Source of the DNA: Geomonas ferrireducens
Lineage (GTDB): Bacteria > Desulfobacterota > Desulfuromonadia > Geobacterales > Geobacteraceae
Reading direction: 5' to 3'
NCBI RefSeq assembly: GCF_004917065.1
Contig: NZ_SSYA01000001.1
Span: 1,620,161 to 1,684,160, forward strand
DNA: 64,000 nt
Below, in pieces: positions 43,676 to 50,845 of this stretch (position 1 is its first letter; each line of letters opens with the position of its first letter). A program made the position numbers and the translations under genes. Under the pieces are notes generated by a model. It made no database searches. It had not been told where the DNA came from and was given only the letters and a program-made list of their open reading frames with translations.

Positions 43676-44451
43676 TGCCAAATTTTCCAGGCCGCCTGCC
43701 CGGAACTCCAGAGGTGGTTCAGGTCTTCCTTGTCCCTCATGGCGTCCATGCACTTCCAGAAACCGTGGTGCTTGTATGCCATAAGCTGGTTGTCTCTGGA
43801 GAGCCCCTCCAGCGGATCCTGCTCCCACATTTTCTGATCCGAATCGGGGGGGAGATAGGAGAATACCTCCGGGCGCAGCACGAAGAAGCCGCCGTTGATC
43901 CATCCGCCGTCGCCGATCGGTTTCTCCTTGAAGCTGGAGACGTAGTTTGCGTCGTCCATGCCGAGCAGGCCAAAACGCCCGGCCGGCTGGACCGCCGTCA
44001 CGGTGGCGATCTTGCCGTGCGCGTGGTGGAATGAGAGCAGCTTGTCGATGCTCACGTCCGCCAATCCGTCACCGTAGGTCAGGATGAACTCCTCTTTCCC
44101 CACGTACTCCTCAACCCGCTTGAGTCGTCCCGCGGTCTGGGTGTTCAGCCCGGTCTCGACCAGTGTGACCCGGAACTTCTCCGTGTTGGTCTGGTGGATC
44201 TCGAAGCTGTTGGTCTTCAGGTTGAAGGTGACGTCGGAATTGTAGACGTAGTAGTTCATGAAGTACTCTTTGATCATGTACCCCTTGTAGCCGAGACAGA
44301 TGATGAACTCGTTGATCCCCTGGGCTTCGAAGACCTTCATGATGTGCCACAGGATCGGCTTTTCCCCGATTTCGATCATCGGCTTAGGCTTGAGACATGA
44401 TTCCTCCGAAATCCTGGTCCCCATTCCGCCTGCAAAAATGACTACCTTCAT
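43672..44451 (-). CDS. rfbF: Glucose-1-phosphate cytidylyltransferase
   Basis: RfbF makes CDP-glucose from CTP and glucose 1-phosphate, the first step of the CDP-deoxysugar route. The 259-residue protein begins MKVVIFAGGMGTRISEESCL, the nucleotidyltransferase signature, followed by KPKPMIEIGEKPILWHIMK. It also has FILTYGDGLADV, with the metal-binding Asp, and GWINGGFFVLRPEVF. The ATG at 44451 is preceded by AAGG at a workable distance; a further 16 in-frame codons upstream lie in the leader. It is first in the block that ends at 17481 and stands about 80 bases downstream of a near-consensus sigma54 promoter. Confidence 0.94.
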   Translation of the reverse strand: MKVVIFAGGMGTRISEESCLKPKPMIEIGEKPILWHIMKVFEAQGINEFIICLGYKGYMIKEYFMNYYVYNSDVTFNLKTNSFEIHQTNTEKFRVTLVETGLNTQTAGRLKRVEEYVGKEEFILTYGDGLADVSIDKLLSFHHAHGKIATVTAVQPAGRFGLLGMDDANYVSSFKEKPIGDGGWINGGFFVLRPEVFSYLPPDSDQKMWEQDPLEGLSRDNQLMAYKHHGFWKCMDAMRDKEDLNHLWSSGQAAWKIWQ

Positions 44452-44542
44452 AACGTACCTTTCGTGGTGAGGATTGGCCGCGCGCACGAACGCCTTCACT
44501 CACTGGCGGCGCGGGCTCTTGTTACGGGCTGTCATGAGGGAT

Positions 44543-44558
44543 AGCAACTATCGTGCCG
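44543..44558 (-). promoter_or_regulatory. Sigma54 promoter at the head of the rfbF glycan operon
   Basis: Read on the minus strand the site is CGGCACGATAGTTGCT, one mismatch from TGGCACG-N4-TTGCT, with GG and GC exactly 10 bases apart. Predicted transcription starts near 44533, giving a leader of about 80 bases before rfbF. All genes down to 17481 lie on the same strand with overlaps or short gaps, so this one site may drive about 27 kb. Confidence 0.8.
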
Positions 44559-44611
44559 TATGTCAGGTGGTGAAAATGGCTTAAGCGGGATGGGATTTGG
44601 CGGTGGGTGTC

Positions 44612-44651
44612 AAAAAAATGAAGCGGCTTCGCGCGGGGGCGTAGCCCCCGC
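44612..44651 (-). terminator. Terminator after the sigma28-promoted TPR gene
   Basis: On the minus strand a perfect 8-bp GC stem (44644-44651 with 44633-44640, loop TAC) is followed by a short second inverted repeat (44620-44630) and then seven Ts (44612-44618). It lies about 30 bases after the stop of the gene at 44682-45875 and upstream of the rfbF promoter. Confidence 0.75.
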
Positions 44652-44681
44652 AACTGTTGCCGGTGTCTTAGGTCGGCGTAT

Positions 44682-45875
44682 TTAGAAGGGAGTCTCTGCC
44701 GCGCCGTCGAACTGGTCCGCGGTCGGGTCCATGATCTTGCCGCGGGCGTCGGTACCGGAGAACTTGAAGACCATGTGGGACGGGTCGATGGTCGCGTTGT
44801 TGGTGGAGTTCTGGCTCAGTAGGAAGGTGACGGTGGCGGATTGCTTCTCCGGGTTGTAGACCACGCTTATCGGGTTCTGCGGGATGTACGCCTCGGTCGG
44901 GAGCACCGGCAGCAGGTTGTTGTAGTAACCGGCGGCGCCGCCCGTCGCCTTCGTGATGGTCCAGTTGCTCGTATCCTGCACCGACTGCGCATCCATCGCC
45001 GAATCGAAATAGAAGGTGAGGCTGAAGGCCTTTGACTGGAGCGGCTGTCCGGTGGCGGCATCGACCCCGAGAAGGCCGAGAAGCGAGGTGCCGGCCTGGA
45101 GCGCCGGGAAGAAGGTGTCGGTCTCGCCTCCCCCCCCTGCGACCATCTGCGGCTGGGCGATGGTCGCCTTCAAAAGCGCCCCCTGGGACGCGTCCAGGTT
45201 GGTCAGCGTCGTGACCTCCTGCTGGGCATTGGTGCTGTCGCCGAGTTCGGAGTAGGCGACGCCGAGCTCGAAGTGGGCCGCCGCCATCTTCGGCCGGATC
45301 TTCACTGCCTTGGTCAGTTCCTTCACCGCCTCGGCGTACTTTCCTTCCCTGTTGTAGGTGGCACCCAGGCTGTAGTAGGGGTTGGGGTCGTTGGGGGCCA
45401 TCTTGGAGACCTTCTTGAACTGCGCTTCGGCTTCGCTCAGGCGGTCGGTCTGCAGGTAGAGCTGTCCCAGGGTGTAGGGTGCGAGGGTGTCGCTGGGGTT
45501 CAGGCGCGCCGCTTCCTTGAACTCCTTCTCCGCCAGGTTGTACTTCTTCTGCTGCAGGTAGATGTTTCCCAGGTTGGTGTGCACCGAGTCCTGGGTAGGG
45601 TCGATAGAGAGGGAGCTTTTGTAGGTCTTGATCGCCTCGTCGTACTTGCTCTGGGCCAGGTAGGAGTTGGCGAGGAGGTTGTATGGCTGCGCAGTGGTCG
45701 GGTCGAGGGAGATGGCGCGTTTGAACTCGTTGGCCGCGCGGGTGTAGTCCTTCTTCTGGAAGAAGGTTGCACCGGAAGCCATGGCGCTGTTAGCCGCCTG
45801 TGCCCTCATGGTGTCCTGAGAAGTCAGCGTGTCGAACATGTCGCTCAGGTAGTCCCATGCTGTTTTCGTTGCCAT
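44682..45875 (-). CDS. TPR protein with C-terminal Ig-like domain, sigma28-promoted
   Basis: This protein has 397 residues. Residues about 28-240 hold five or six canonical TPRs (QPYNLLANSYLAQSKYDEAI, HTNLGNIYLQQKKYNLAEKE, APYTLGQLYLQTDRLSEAEA, PYYSLGATYNREGKYAEAVK). Residues about 285-390 resemble a SbsA-type Ig-like domain (FSLTFYFDSAMDAQSVQDTS, VVYNPEKQSATVTFLLSQ). No signal peptide is visible. GGAGG stands 5 bases before the ATG at 45875. A near-perfect FliA promoter lies 36 bases upstream and a strong terminator follows, so it is a single-gene late flagellar transcript. Function is unknown; candidates are a filament-associated protein exported by the flagellar system or a cytoplasmic flagellin-binding factor. 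Confidence 0.82.
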   Translation of the reverse strand: MATKTAWDYLSDMFDTLTSQDTMRAQAANSAMASGATFFQKKDYTRAANEFKRAISLDPTTAQPYNLLANSYLAQSKYDEAIKTYKSSLSIDPTQDSVHTNLGNIYLQQKKYNLAEKEFKEAARLNPSDTLAPYTLGQLYLQTDRLSEAEAQFKKVSKMAPNDPNPYYSLGATYNREGKYAEAVKELTKAVKIRPKMAAAHFELGVAYSELGDSTNAQQEVTTLTNLDASQGALLKATIAQPQMVAGGGGETDTFFPALQAGTSLLGLLGVDAATGQPLQSKAFSLTFYFDSAMDAQSVQDTSNWTITKATGGAAGYYNNLLPVLPTEAYIPQNPISVVYNPEKQSATVTFLLSQNSTNNATIDPSHMVFKFSGTDARGKIMDPTADQFDGAAETPF

Positions 45876-45910
45876 AACGTCCTCCGCCTTGGGCTTGTCA
45901 GCCGCGTAAC

Positions 45911-45938
45911 GTATCGGCGCAAGCCGGGCGAAACTTTA
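45911..45938 (-). promoter_or_regulatory. Sigma28 (FliA) promoter of the TPR/Ig-like gene
   Basis: On the minus strand TAAAGTTT (45938-45931) is a perfect -35 box and GCCGATAC (45918-45911) matches 7 of 8 bases of the -10 box. The spacing from TAAA to the -10 is 16 bases, the same as at the fliC promoter in this window. It is the best FliA-like match seen here and lies 36 bases before the start codon. Confidence 0.8.
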
Positions 45939-45939
45939 A

Positions 45940-45972
45940 TAAAAAGTTGCCCCGTCCCGAGTAAGACGGGGC
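45940..45972 (-). terminator. Terminator after the GT2-TPR gene
   Basis: On the minus strand GCCCCGTC (45972-45965) pairs with GACGGGGC (45956-45949) around an 8-base loop and is followed by AAC and TTTTT. It ends the transcript of the gene at 46032-47828 just before the FliA promoter of the next gene. Confidence 0.85.
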
Positions 45973-45995
45973 CCGACCACTAGGTGTTGGTTATA

Positions 45996-46020
45996 AACGT
46001 TGAACGCTTAACGTTGAACG
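45996..46020 (+). repeat. AACGTTGAACG repeat, two copies
   Basis: AACGTTGAACG occurs at 45996-46006 and 46010-46020, separated by CTT, between a terminator and the end of the GT2-TPR gene. The same sequence forms the repeat at 54147-54220 about 8 kb away. Confidence 0.85.
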
Positions 46021-46031
46021 TCTTCTCGGTT

Positions 46032-47828
46032 CTATCCGTTCACTGCCTGCTTCAGGGAATTGAGGCTCTCGCGGGCCTCGCGGTTCCATGGCTCCAGGTT
46101 GATCACCTTGCCGAAGAAGGCCTCGGCCTCCTCGGGACGGTCCAGCATGGTGCATATCCTGCCGAGGCCCATCAGCGTCTCTATGTTTTTGGGTTCTTTT
46201 TCGAGTTCTTCCAGGTAGATCGTGATGGCGCCGTCCACGTCGTACCCCTCCACGAAGTAGAAGTCGGCGAGGTTCTTCCTGAAGGTGCCGTTGCCCGGCC
46301 TCAGCTGCGCCGCCTTTTCATAGTGGATGCGGGCGGTCTCACTGTCCCCATGCTCGTGGGCGAGCACGGCCAGGTCGTTGTGCGCCGGGGCGAAGTCGGG
46401 GTATAGCTCGATAAGCCTGCGCAGTTTGGTCTCGGCGCCTGAACGGTCGCCGCTTTGCACCATCTCCTGCGAGAGATCGTAGAGTTCTTCCGCGGTCAGT
46501 TCGTCATCCACGCATGCCGGGGCGGGTGCCGCTGAAGTCACGCTTGCTTGCGCCGGTGCGGCCGCGGCTTCCTTGAGCGCTTTCAGACGCTCGCGTGCCG
46601 CCTGGTTCCACGGCTCGATCTCGAGCACCCTTTGCAGGAAGGACTCCGCCTCGGTCGGCTGCCCCACGCCCTCGCAGATGATGCCGAGGTTCAGCAGGGT
46701 CTCGACGTCACGCGGGGACTTCTCGAGGAGTCTAAGGTAGATGGAGATCGCCTCATCGACTGCATCGGTCTCGACGTAGAGGAGGTCGGCCAGGTTCTTC
46801 AGGTAGACGTCCTCGTCCGGCTGCAGACGGACCGCCTCTCGGTAGTGCTTGAGAGCCTGCTCGCAATTGCCGAGCTGGTAGCTTACCGCCGCCAGATCGT
46901 TGTGTGCCACCGCGTGGTTCGGGTAGCGCAGCAGGTGCTCCCTGAGCGTCCTTTCCGCCTTTTCCATGTCGCCCCCGGAAACAAGCGGCTTCAGGTTCGC
47001 GTACGCCTCGTCCGCGCTGAGCGGAGCTGGAGCAGGTTGTGCCGCCTGCGGTTCGGGCGCTATTTCGAAGCCCTGGAAGGGCTGCGAGGAGAATTGCTCC
47101 TGTGCCGGCATCGCGGTCGCGCGGGGCTCGGACTGGACGGCCTGGCCGCTCGCGGCGATCAGCTTAAGCCCGGTGAACGCTTCGATGTGCTGGATGCGGA
47201 AGCGCTCCACCGTCTTCAGCAGGAACTCGCGCATGCCGTGGTTCGGGTACCCCTCCGGGATAAAACCGATGCTGTCATTGAGCTCCCTGCGCCAGAGCGG
47301 GTGCGGTGCCACCTCGGAGAGCTGGGAGAGCTGCTGCACCGTGTAGTCAGGCCAGATCACCTTGCCGTAGCTTGTATGGTTGGCGAAATTTTCGTGGGGG
47401 ATGGCGGTAAAGCAGGTATCGCCGTAGGCGAGCATCGCGGTCGGGTTCGTTTCCAGCGCCGCGGCCAACTGCTCGTAGGCGTCGCGCCTCATGCGGTCGG
47501 TGGCGTCCAGGATGGTGAGGTACCTGCCTGACGCCATCTTGAGCGCCATGTTCACCGCTTTAACCGCTGATGCGGCGGGGACCTTGAGCGTGATGAGGTT
47601 CCCGTACCGCTTTTGCAGGTCAGCCGCCACGGCCCATTCGCATTCGTCGGAGCCCTGGTCCACCAGGATGACCTCCATCCTGTCGGCGATGCTCTGCTCC
47701 ATAAGTCCGCTAAGGCACTCCCTGAGGTGGGATTCGCGGTTGCGGGTGACGACGATGGCTGAAACGAGCGTGCCGTTCTCAACCACGGCGACCGGGCCGC
47801 CGTTCGGGCGGGTAACTAGCTGGCTCAT
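46032..47828 (-). CDS. GT2-like glycosyltransferase with TPR domains
   Basis: This protein has 598 residues. Residues about 15-230 form a GT2-like domain (LVSAIVVTRNRESHLRECLS, MEVILVDQGSDECEWAV, YLTILDATDRMRRDAYEQLA, where DATD replaces the usual DXD). It resembles GT2 domains 1 and 2 of the 2716-residue protein, with the shared SIADRMEVI and TDRMRRDAYE patterns. A Pro/Ala-rich linker leads to two TPR blocks (about 270-420 and 450-595) that are themselves near repeats (YPNHAVAHNDLAAVSYQLGN and YPDFAPAHNDLAVLAHEHGD). I choose the ATG at 47828 because GGAG lies just upstream of it; the in-frame ATG at 47840 lacks a ribosome binding site. A sigma54 promoter stands about 85 bases upstream. Confidence 0.83.
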   Translation of the reverse strand: MSQLVTRPNGGPVAVVENGTLVSAIVVTRNRESHLRECLSGLMEQSIADRMEVILVDQGSDECEWAVAADLQKRYGNLITLKVPAASAVKAVNMALKMASGRYLTILDATDRMRRDAYEQLAAALETNPTAMLAYGDTCFTAIPHENFANHTSYGKVIWPDYTVQQLSQLSEVAPHPLWRRELNDSIGFIPEGYPNHGMREFLLKTVERFRIQHIEAFTGLKLIAASGQAVQSEPRATAMPAQEQFSSQPFQGFEIAPEPQAAQPAPAPLSADEAYANLKPLVSGGDMEKAERTLREHLLRYPNHAVAHNDLAAVSYQLGNCEQALKHYREAVRLQPDEDVYLKNLADLLYVETDAVDEAISIYLRLLEKSPRDVETLLNLGIICEGVGQPTEAESFLQRVLEIEPWNQAARERLKALKEAAAAPAQASVTSAAPAPACVDDELTAEELYDLSQEMVQSGDRSGAETKLRRLIELYPDFAPAHNDLAVLAHEHGDSETARIHYEKAAQLRPGNGTFRKNLADFYFVEGYDVDGAITIYLEELEKEPKNIETLMGLGRICTMLDRPEEAEAFFGKVINLEPWNREARESLNSLKQAVNG

Positions 47829-47914
47829 GAGTATCTCCATTTACGATTTGGTCGACAGCGTGCCCGCTTCGGATCTCCGTCGGGGAGCGGGCGAGGCTGA
47901 TCAGGATGATCGAA

Positions 47915-47930
47915 AGCAACTGCCATGCCA
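47915..47930 (-). promoter_or_regulatory. Sigma54 promoter of the GT2-TPR gene
   Basis: On the minus strand TGGCATGGCAGTTGCT matches TGGCACG-N4-TTGCT except for one base, with GG and GC 10 bases apart. The predicted leader is about 75 bases. The remaining gap up to 48125 shows no gene and no other clear signal. Confidence 0.8.
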
Positions 47931-48125
47931 GAGGCAGGAGCGTTCGGTGGCCGGGCTATAAGACTCGGGGGGGAAGGCGGAGCGCGGCTTCACGCGCCCG
48001 GCAGAAGGCGGGCATGTAAGAGCGGTGGGCACCGGTGACATCTCCGTCAACATTTTGAAAAGATTCCATGCTGCGGTTATGTCAATTTCCCGACGGCTCG
48101 CGGGGATGCTGTTGCGGGCGACCGA

Positions 48126-48995
48126 TCATCCGCCGAGCACGATGAGGAAGACGCCGGCAAGCATGATGAGGGTGGGGACGATGCCGCCGCGTTCCCTGAA
48201 CAGGTAATGGCCGTACAGGACGCCGAAGAGAAGACTCAGGCGTTTGACCGCGATCATGTAGGCCACGTTGGTCAGGTTGACCGCGTAGACGTGGGTGAGA
48301 GCCTGCAGCGCGTAGCAGACGCCGGGGAGCAGGGCGGACTTCACCGTGCCGTTGCGCGTGGCCTGCCCCAGTTCGCCGCGCGCCTTGTAAAGGGCGATCG
48401 GGGTGACGGCAAGAACCAGGAGCGGCAGGTAGACCGCGGCAAAGAAAAGGGGAGAGGAGGCGGCGATGCCGCGCTTGCCGAGCGTCGAGGTGACGCTGTA
48501 GATCGCCGCGACGCCGAGCATGCAGAGGGCGCCCTTTTCCCGCGCGATCGCTTTCAGGGGGGCGAGGAGCCCGCTCTCCCCCCGGCCCGATTTCAGCAGG
48601 TAGCCCCCAAGCGCGATGAGGAGGATCCCGGCACCCCCCATGGGGGAGATCCGTTCGCCTAAGAGCAGAAACGGCACCACCAAAAGGAGCAGCGGCGTAA
48701 GCGACAGAAGCGGCAGGGTGAGCGACAGCGGCGAGAGCTTGAGTGCTTTGGTGTAAAGGATGATGGCGATGGTTTCCAGCGGTAGCGCAGTGAAGACGCA
48801 GAAATAGAAGTCATCACCGATTTTCGGCACCGGGATGAAGGGGAGCGGAATCAGAAAGAGCGGCAAGGTGGGGACGATGCGCAGCCAGGTAACCAGGTAC
48901 TCATTGCGCCCCTCGAGGGCGCGCTTCGTCGTCGCATCGCTGGTGGCGAGAAAGAAAGCGGAGATCACGGTGAGAGGAAACCATAGGGGCATCAT
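48126..48995 (-). CDS. DMT superfamily (EamA-type) membrane transporter
   Basis: This 289-residue integral membrane protein has about ten hydrophobic helices arranged as two EamA halves (about 5-135 and 150-285). Helix-forming stretches include LRIVPTLPLFLIPLPFIPVP, LTLPLLSLTPLLLLVVPFLLLGERISP and LSLLFGVLYGHYLFRERG; the LGERISP and FRERGG turns at the end of each half are typical of the family. It probably exports or exchanges a small metabolite or sugar across the inner membrane; the substrate cannot be inferred. It is oriented like the glycan genes but lies about 200 bases upstream of the GT2-TPR promoter, and no functional tie is evident. Confidence 0.85.
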   Translation of the reverse strand: MMPLWFPLTVISAFFLATSDATTKRALEGRNEYLVTWLRIVPTLPLFLIPLPFIPVPKIGDDFYFCVFTALPLETIAIILYTKALKLSPLSLTLPLLSLTPLLLLVVPFLLLGERISPMGGAGILLIALGGYLLKSGRGESGLLAPLKAIAREKGALCMLGVAAIYSVTSTLGKRGIAASSPLFFAAVYLPLLVLAVTPIALYKARGELGQATRNGTVKSALLPGVCYALQALTHVYAVNLTNVAYMIAVKRLSLLFGVLYGHYLFRERGGIVPTLIMLAGVFLIVLGG

Positions 48996-49072
48996 GTCGG
49001 AAATGATAACGGAAAAAAGCGGCGCTGCAGCAGTAACCCCGCGTATGCGCGGGAAAGAATGTCGCCGAGCGG

Positions 49073-49102
49073 TTGACTGTCGCGCAAAAAGGGGCCTAAT
49101 TA
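49073..49102 (+). promoter_or_regulatory. Possible sigma70 promoter of the kinase-like gene
   Basis: TTGACT (49073-49078) and TAATTA (49097-49102) are separated by 18 bases in the 148-base gap between divergent genes. The -10 match is only fair. It would give a leader of about 35 bases before 49144. Confidence 0.4.
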
Positions 49103-49143
49103 GACATGTGGGGCCGGGGAATTAACCTGTACAGGAGGGTGCC

Positions 49144-49854
49144 ATGTCCAAGAGCATTTTGATCCCTTCCATCGAGCAGAGGCTGCGCGGGCTAATGGAG
49201 GTGGGCCGGAGAAACCTGCATGAGCACGGCTTCGTGGACGTGGAGCGGCGCAACCCGACGGTCACCATCACCCGCGAGTTCGGCTGCGAAGGGTATCCGG
49301 TGGCGGAAAGGCTGCAAGCGCTTTTGGAGAGCCGCAGCGGCAAGCCCTGGCTGGTGATGGACCGCGCCCTGCTCGATGCGGTGGCGAAGGACCATAACCT
49401 CAACCAGGAGATCCTGGAGAACCTGGGGATGAAGAACCGCTTCCTCGACGACATGCTCTCGACCTTCTCGCAGCGCTGGAGGAGCGACAAGGACTATTAC
49501 CGCCTGCTCTGCCGCCAGATCCTGGCCCTAGCCACCGAAGGTAACGTGATCCTCGTGGGGCGGGGTGCCTCGATCCTCACCCAGGACACCGGCAACTGTT
49601 ACCACTTCCGGATCGTCGCCCCGATGAGCTTCAAGGTGAAATCGGTCGCCGCCCGCTGCGGCATTTCCGCGGACGAGGCCCAGGACAAGGTCCGGGATAA
49701 ACAGCGCCAGCGCGATGCCTTCCTGAAGGATTTCCTCGGGCGGGACATAACCGATCCGACCCTCTATCATCTCATCTTCAACAACAACCGGTTCACGGCG
49801 ACGCAGATCGCCACCCTGATGGCCGACGTGGTGCTGCCGCCGTCCGGCCGCTAA
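49144..49854 (+). CDS. Cytidylate kinase-like family protein
   Basis: This 236-residue protein is of the cytidylate-kinase-like family, which is annotated widely but little studied. The nucleotide-binding N-terminus is VTITREFGCEGYPVAERLQAL (about residues 40-60), a degenerate P-loop typical of this family rather than the canonical cmk GPSGSGK. VILVGRGASILTQDTGNCYHF and the charged lid segment DKVRDKQRQRDAFLKDFLGRD follow, also typical. True CMP kinase is about the same length, but the loop differs, so substrate and activity are uncertain. CAGGAGG lies 4 bases before the ATG. Confidence 0.78.
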   Translation: MSKSILIPSIEQRLRGLMEVGRRNLHEHGFVDVERRNPTVTITREFGCEGYPVAERLQALLESRSGKPWLVMDRALLDAVAKDHNLNQEILENLGMKNRFLDDMLSTFSQRWRSDKDYYRLLCRQILALATEGNVILVGRGASILTQDTGNCYHFRIVAPMSFKVKSVAARCGISADEAQDKVRDKQRQRDAFLKDFLGRDITDPTLYHLIFNNNRFTATQIATLMADVVLPPSGR

Positions 49855-49987
49855 ACTTCCGCCCACCCCAGCCAGTCTTGACGCCGTACCCGACACCCCG
49901 TCTTTGACTTCCTCGGTATCGAACGCTATCATGGCCCCGCTTCGAAGGTCTTCGACGCATTCCTGGGAGAACCGGCATTCCGATCTT

Positions 49988-50010
49988 CCCCTCCCGCATG
50001 GGGGGCGGGG
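49988..50010. repeat. C/G-rich inverted repeat upstream of the RF-like gene
   Basis: CCCCTCCC (49988-49995) can pair with GGGCGGGG (50003-50010) around a 7-base loop. It lies in the 208-base gap between the kinase-like gene and the RF-like gene, with no T run. It resembles the C/G-rich elements at 61657-61685 and 62490-62580. Confidence 0.45.
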
Positions 50011-50062
50011 CAATGACTACCTCCTCCCGACACTCTTCGATGAACATTGGAAAGGATGCAAG

Positions 50063-50485
50063 ATGGCCGATTTCGCGGTGAGCGAGGAGAAAAACCGCTG
50101 GCTCAGGGAAAAGATGGAACAGCTCGGGGTCGCCGAGAAGGATCTGGAAGAGCGCTTCGTGCACGCTTCCGGGCGTGGCGGGCAGCACGTGAACAAGAGT
50201 TCCTCGTGCGTGTATATAAAACATCTCCCCACCGGCATCGAGGTCAAATGCATGGAGTCGCGCAGCCAGTCGCTGAACCGCTTCCTGGCCCGGCGTCTGC
50301 TTTTGGAGAAGCTGGAAGGGGCCGGTGGTGGCAAGACCAAGAAGGAATTGGCGGCGGAAAAGCTGAAACGACAGAAGTCGCGCAGAAAGCGTCGCGGCAC
50401 CGTAAAATATGGCACCGTTGCTGCAGATGAAGAGGAGATGGAGCCGGAAAACGGGGACGATGCGGCAACCGGTCAGGATCTGTGA
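50063..50485 (+). CDS. Peptide chain release factor-like protein (GGQ ribosome rescue type)
   Basis: This 140-residue protein carries only the catalytic domain of class I release factors. The GGQ motif is in HASGRGGQHVNKSSSCVYIK (about residues 30-50), which hydrolyses peptidyl-tRNA in the ribosome, followed by SRSQSLNRFLARRLLLEKLE and a Lys/Arg-rich tail (KRQKSRRKRRG). The codon-recognition domain of RF1/RF2 is absent, so it should act on stalled ribosomes in the manner of ArfB or mitochondrial C12orf65-like proteins. The ATG at 50063 has AAGGA upstream; the open frame further 5' is rejected because it crosses an inverted repeat and lacks family similarity. A 7-bp inverted repeat (50480-50486 with 50508-50514) straddles its stop. 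Confidence 0.85.
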   Translation: MADFAVSEEKNRWLREKMEQLGVAEKDLEERFVHASGRGGQHVNKSSSCVYIKHLPTGIEVKCMESRSQSLNRFLARRLLLEKLEGAGGGKTKKELAAEKLKRQKSRRKRRGTVKYGTVAADEEEMEPENGDDAATGQDL

Positions 50486-50576
50486 CAATATATTGACCGG
50501 CTTATAGGTCACAGAACACGCTGTTGTTTCTTGCCCGGTGCGTCTGATTTCCCCCGTAAAGCTTCTAAAAATAAAG

Positions 50577-50606
50577 TTGACAAGGTTATGAGGACAAGGG
50601 TATAAA
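50577..50606 (+). promoter_or_regulatory. Sigma70-type promoter of rho
   Basis: TTGACA (50577-50582), a perfect -35, and TATAAA (50601-50606) are separated by 18 bases. It is one of the clearest housekeeping promoters in the window and would start transcription near 50613. Confidence 0.75.
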
Positions 50607-50612
50607 TTTCCA

Positions 50613-50845
50613 TTATCCTCAATAAGACCTTTAGCAGACATCTTAAATACCCCAAACTTTCTCATACCGAACCGGCTCGACACCTCTAGAGTAAACCAGG
50701 GTTAATAATTCACAGATCCTTTACACGTTAGCGCTCATCAGGCACACCCCGCATGTACATCCATGCCGTTTCGGTGCGACATCCCCGTGCTTTCCATTCA
50801 GGCGAACGCCGCTAGCTCTATATTTGCGTCACATCAGGAGAACAG
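50613..50845 (+). other. Long untranslated leader of rho
   Basis: The 360-base gap 50486-50845 holds no credible gene. From the predicted start near 50613 about 230 bases precede the rho ATG. The stretch is less G-rich than the surrounding genes and contains unpaired-looking C-rich segments such as ATACCCCAAACTTTCTC. E. coli rho is autoregulated by Rho-dependent attenuation in a leader of similar length; the same may hold here (inference). Confidence 0.5.

Noticed and set aside
49038..49053. Hairpin CCCGCG-TATG-CGCGGG in the gap before the kinase-like gene as a terminator
   Set aside because: The stem is only 6 bp and has no T run on either strand.
50480..50514. CTGTGAC...GTCACAG as a CRP-type operator
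   Set aside because: The half-sites are separated by 21 bases rather than the 6 of a CRP site, and one overlaps the stop of the RF-like gene. It is more likely a weak hairpin or chance.
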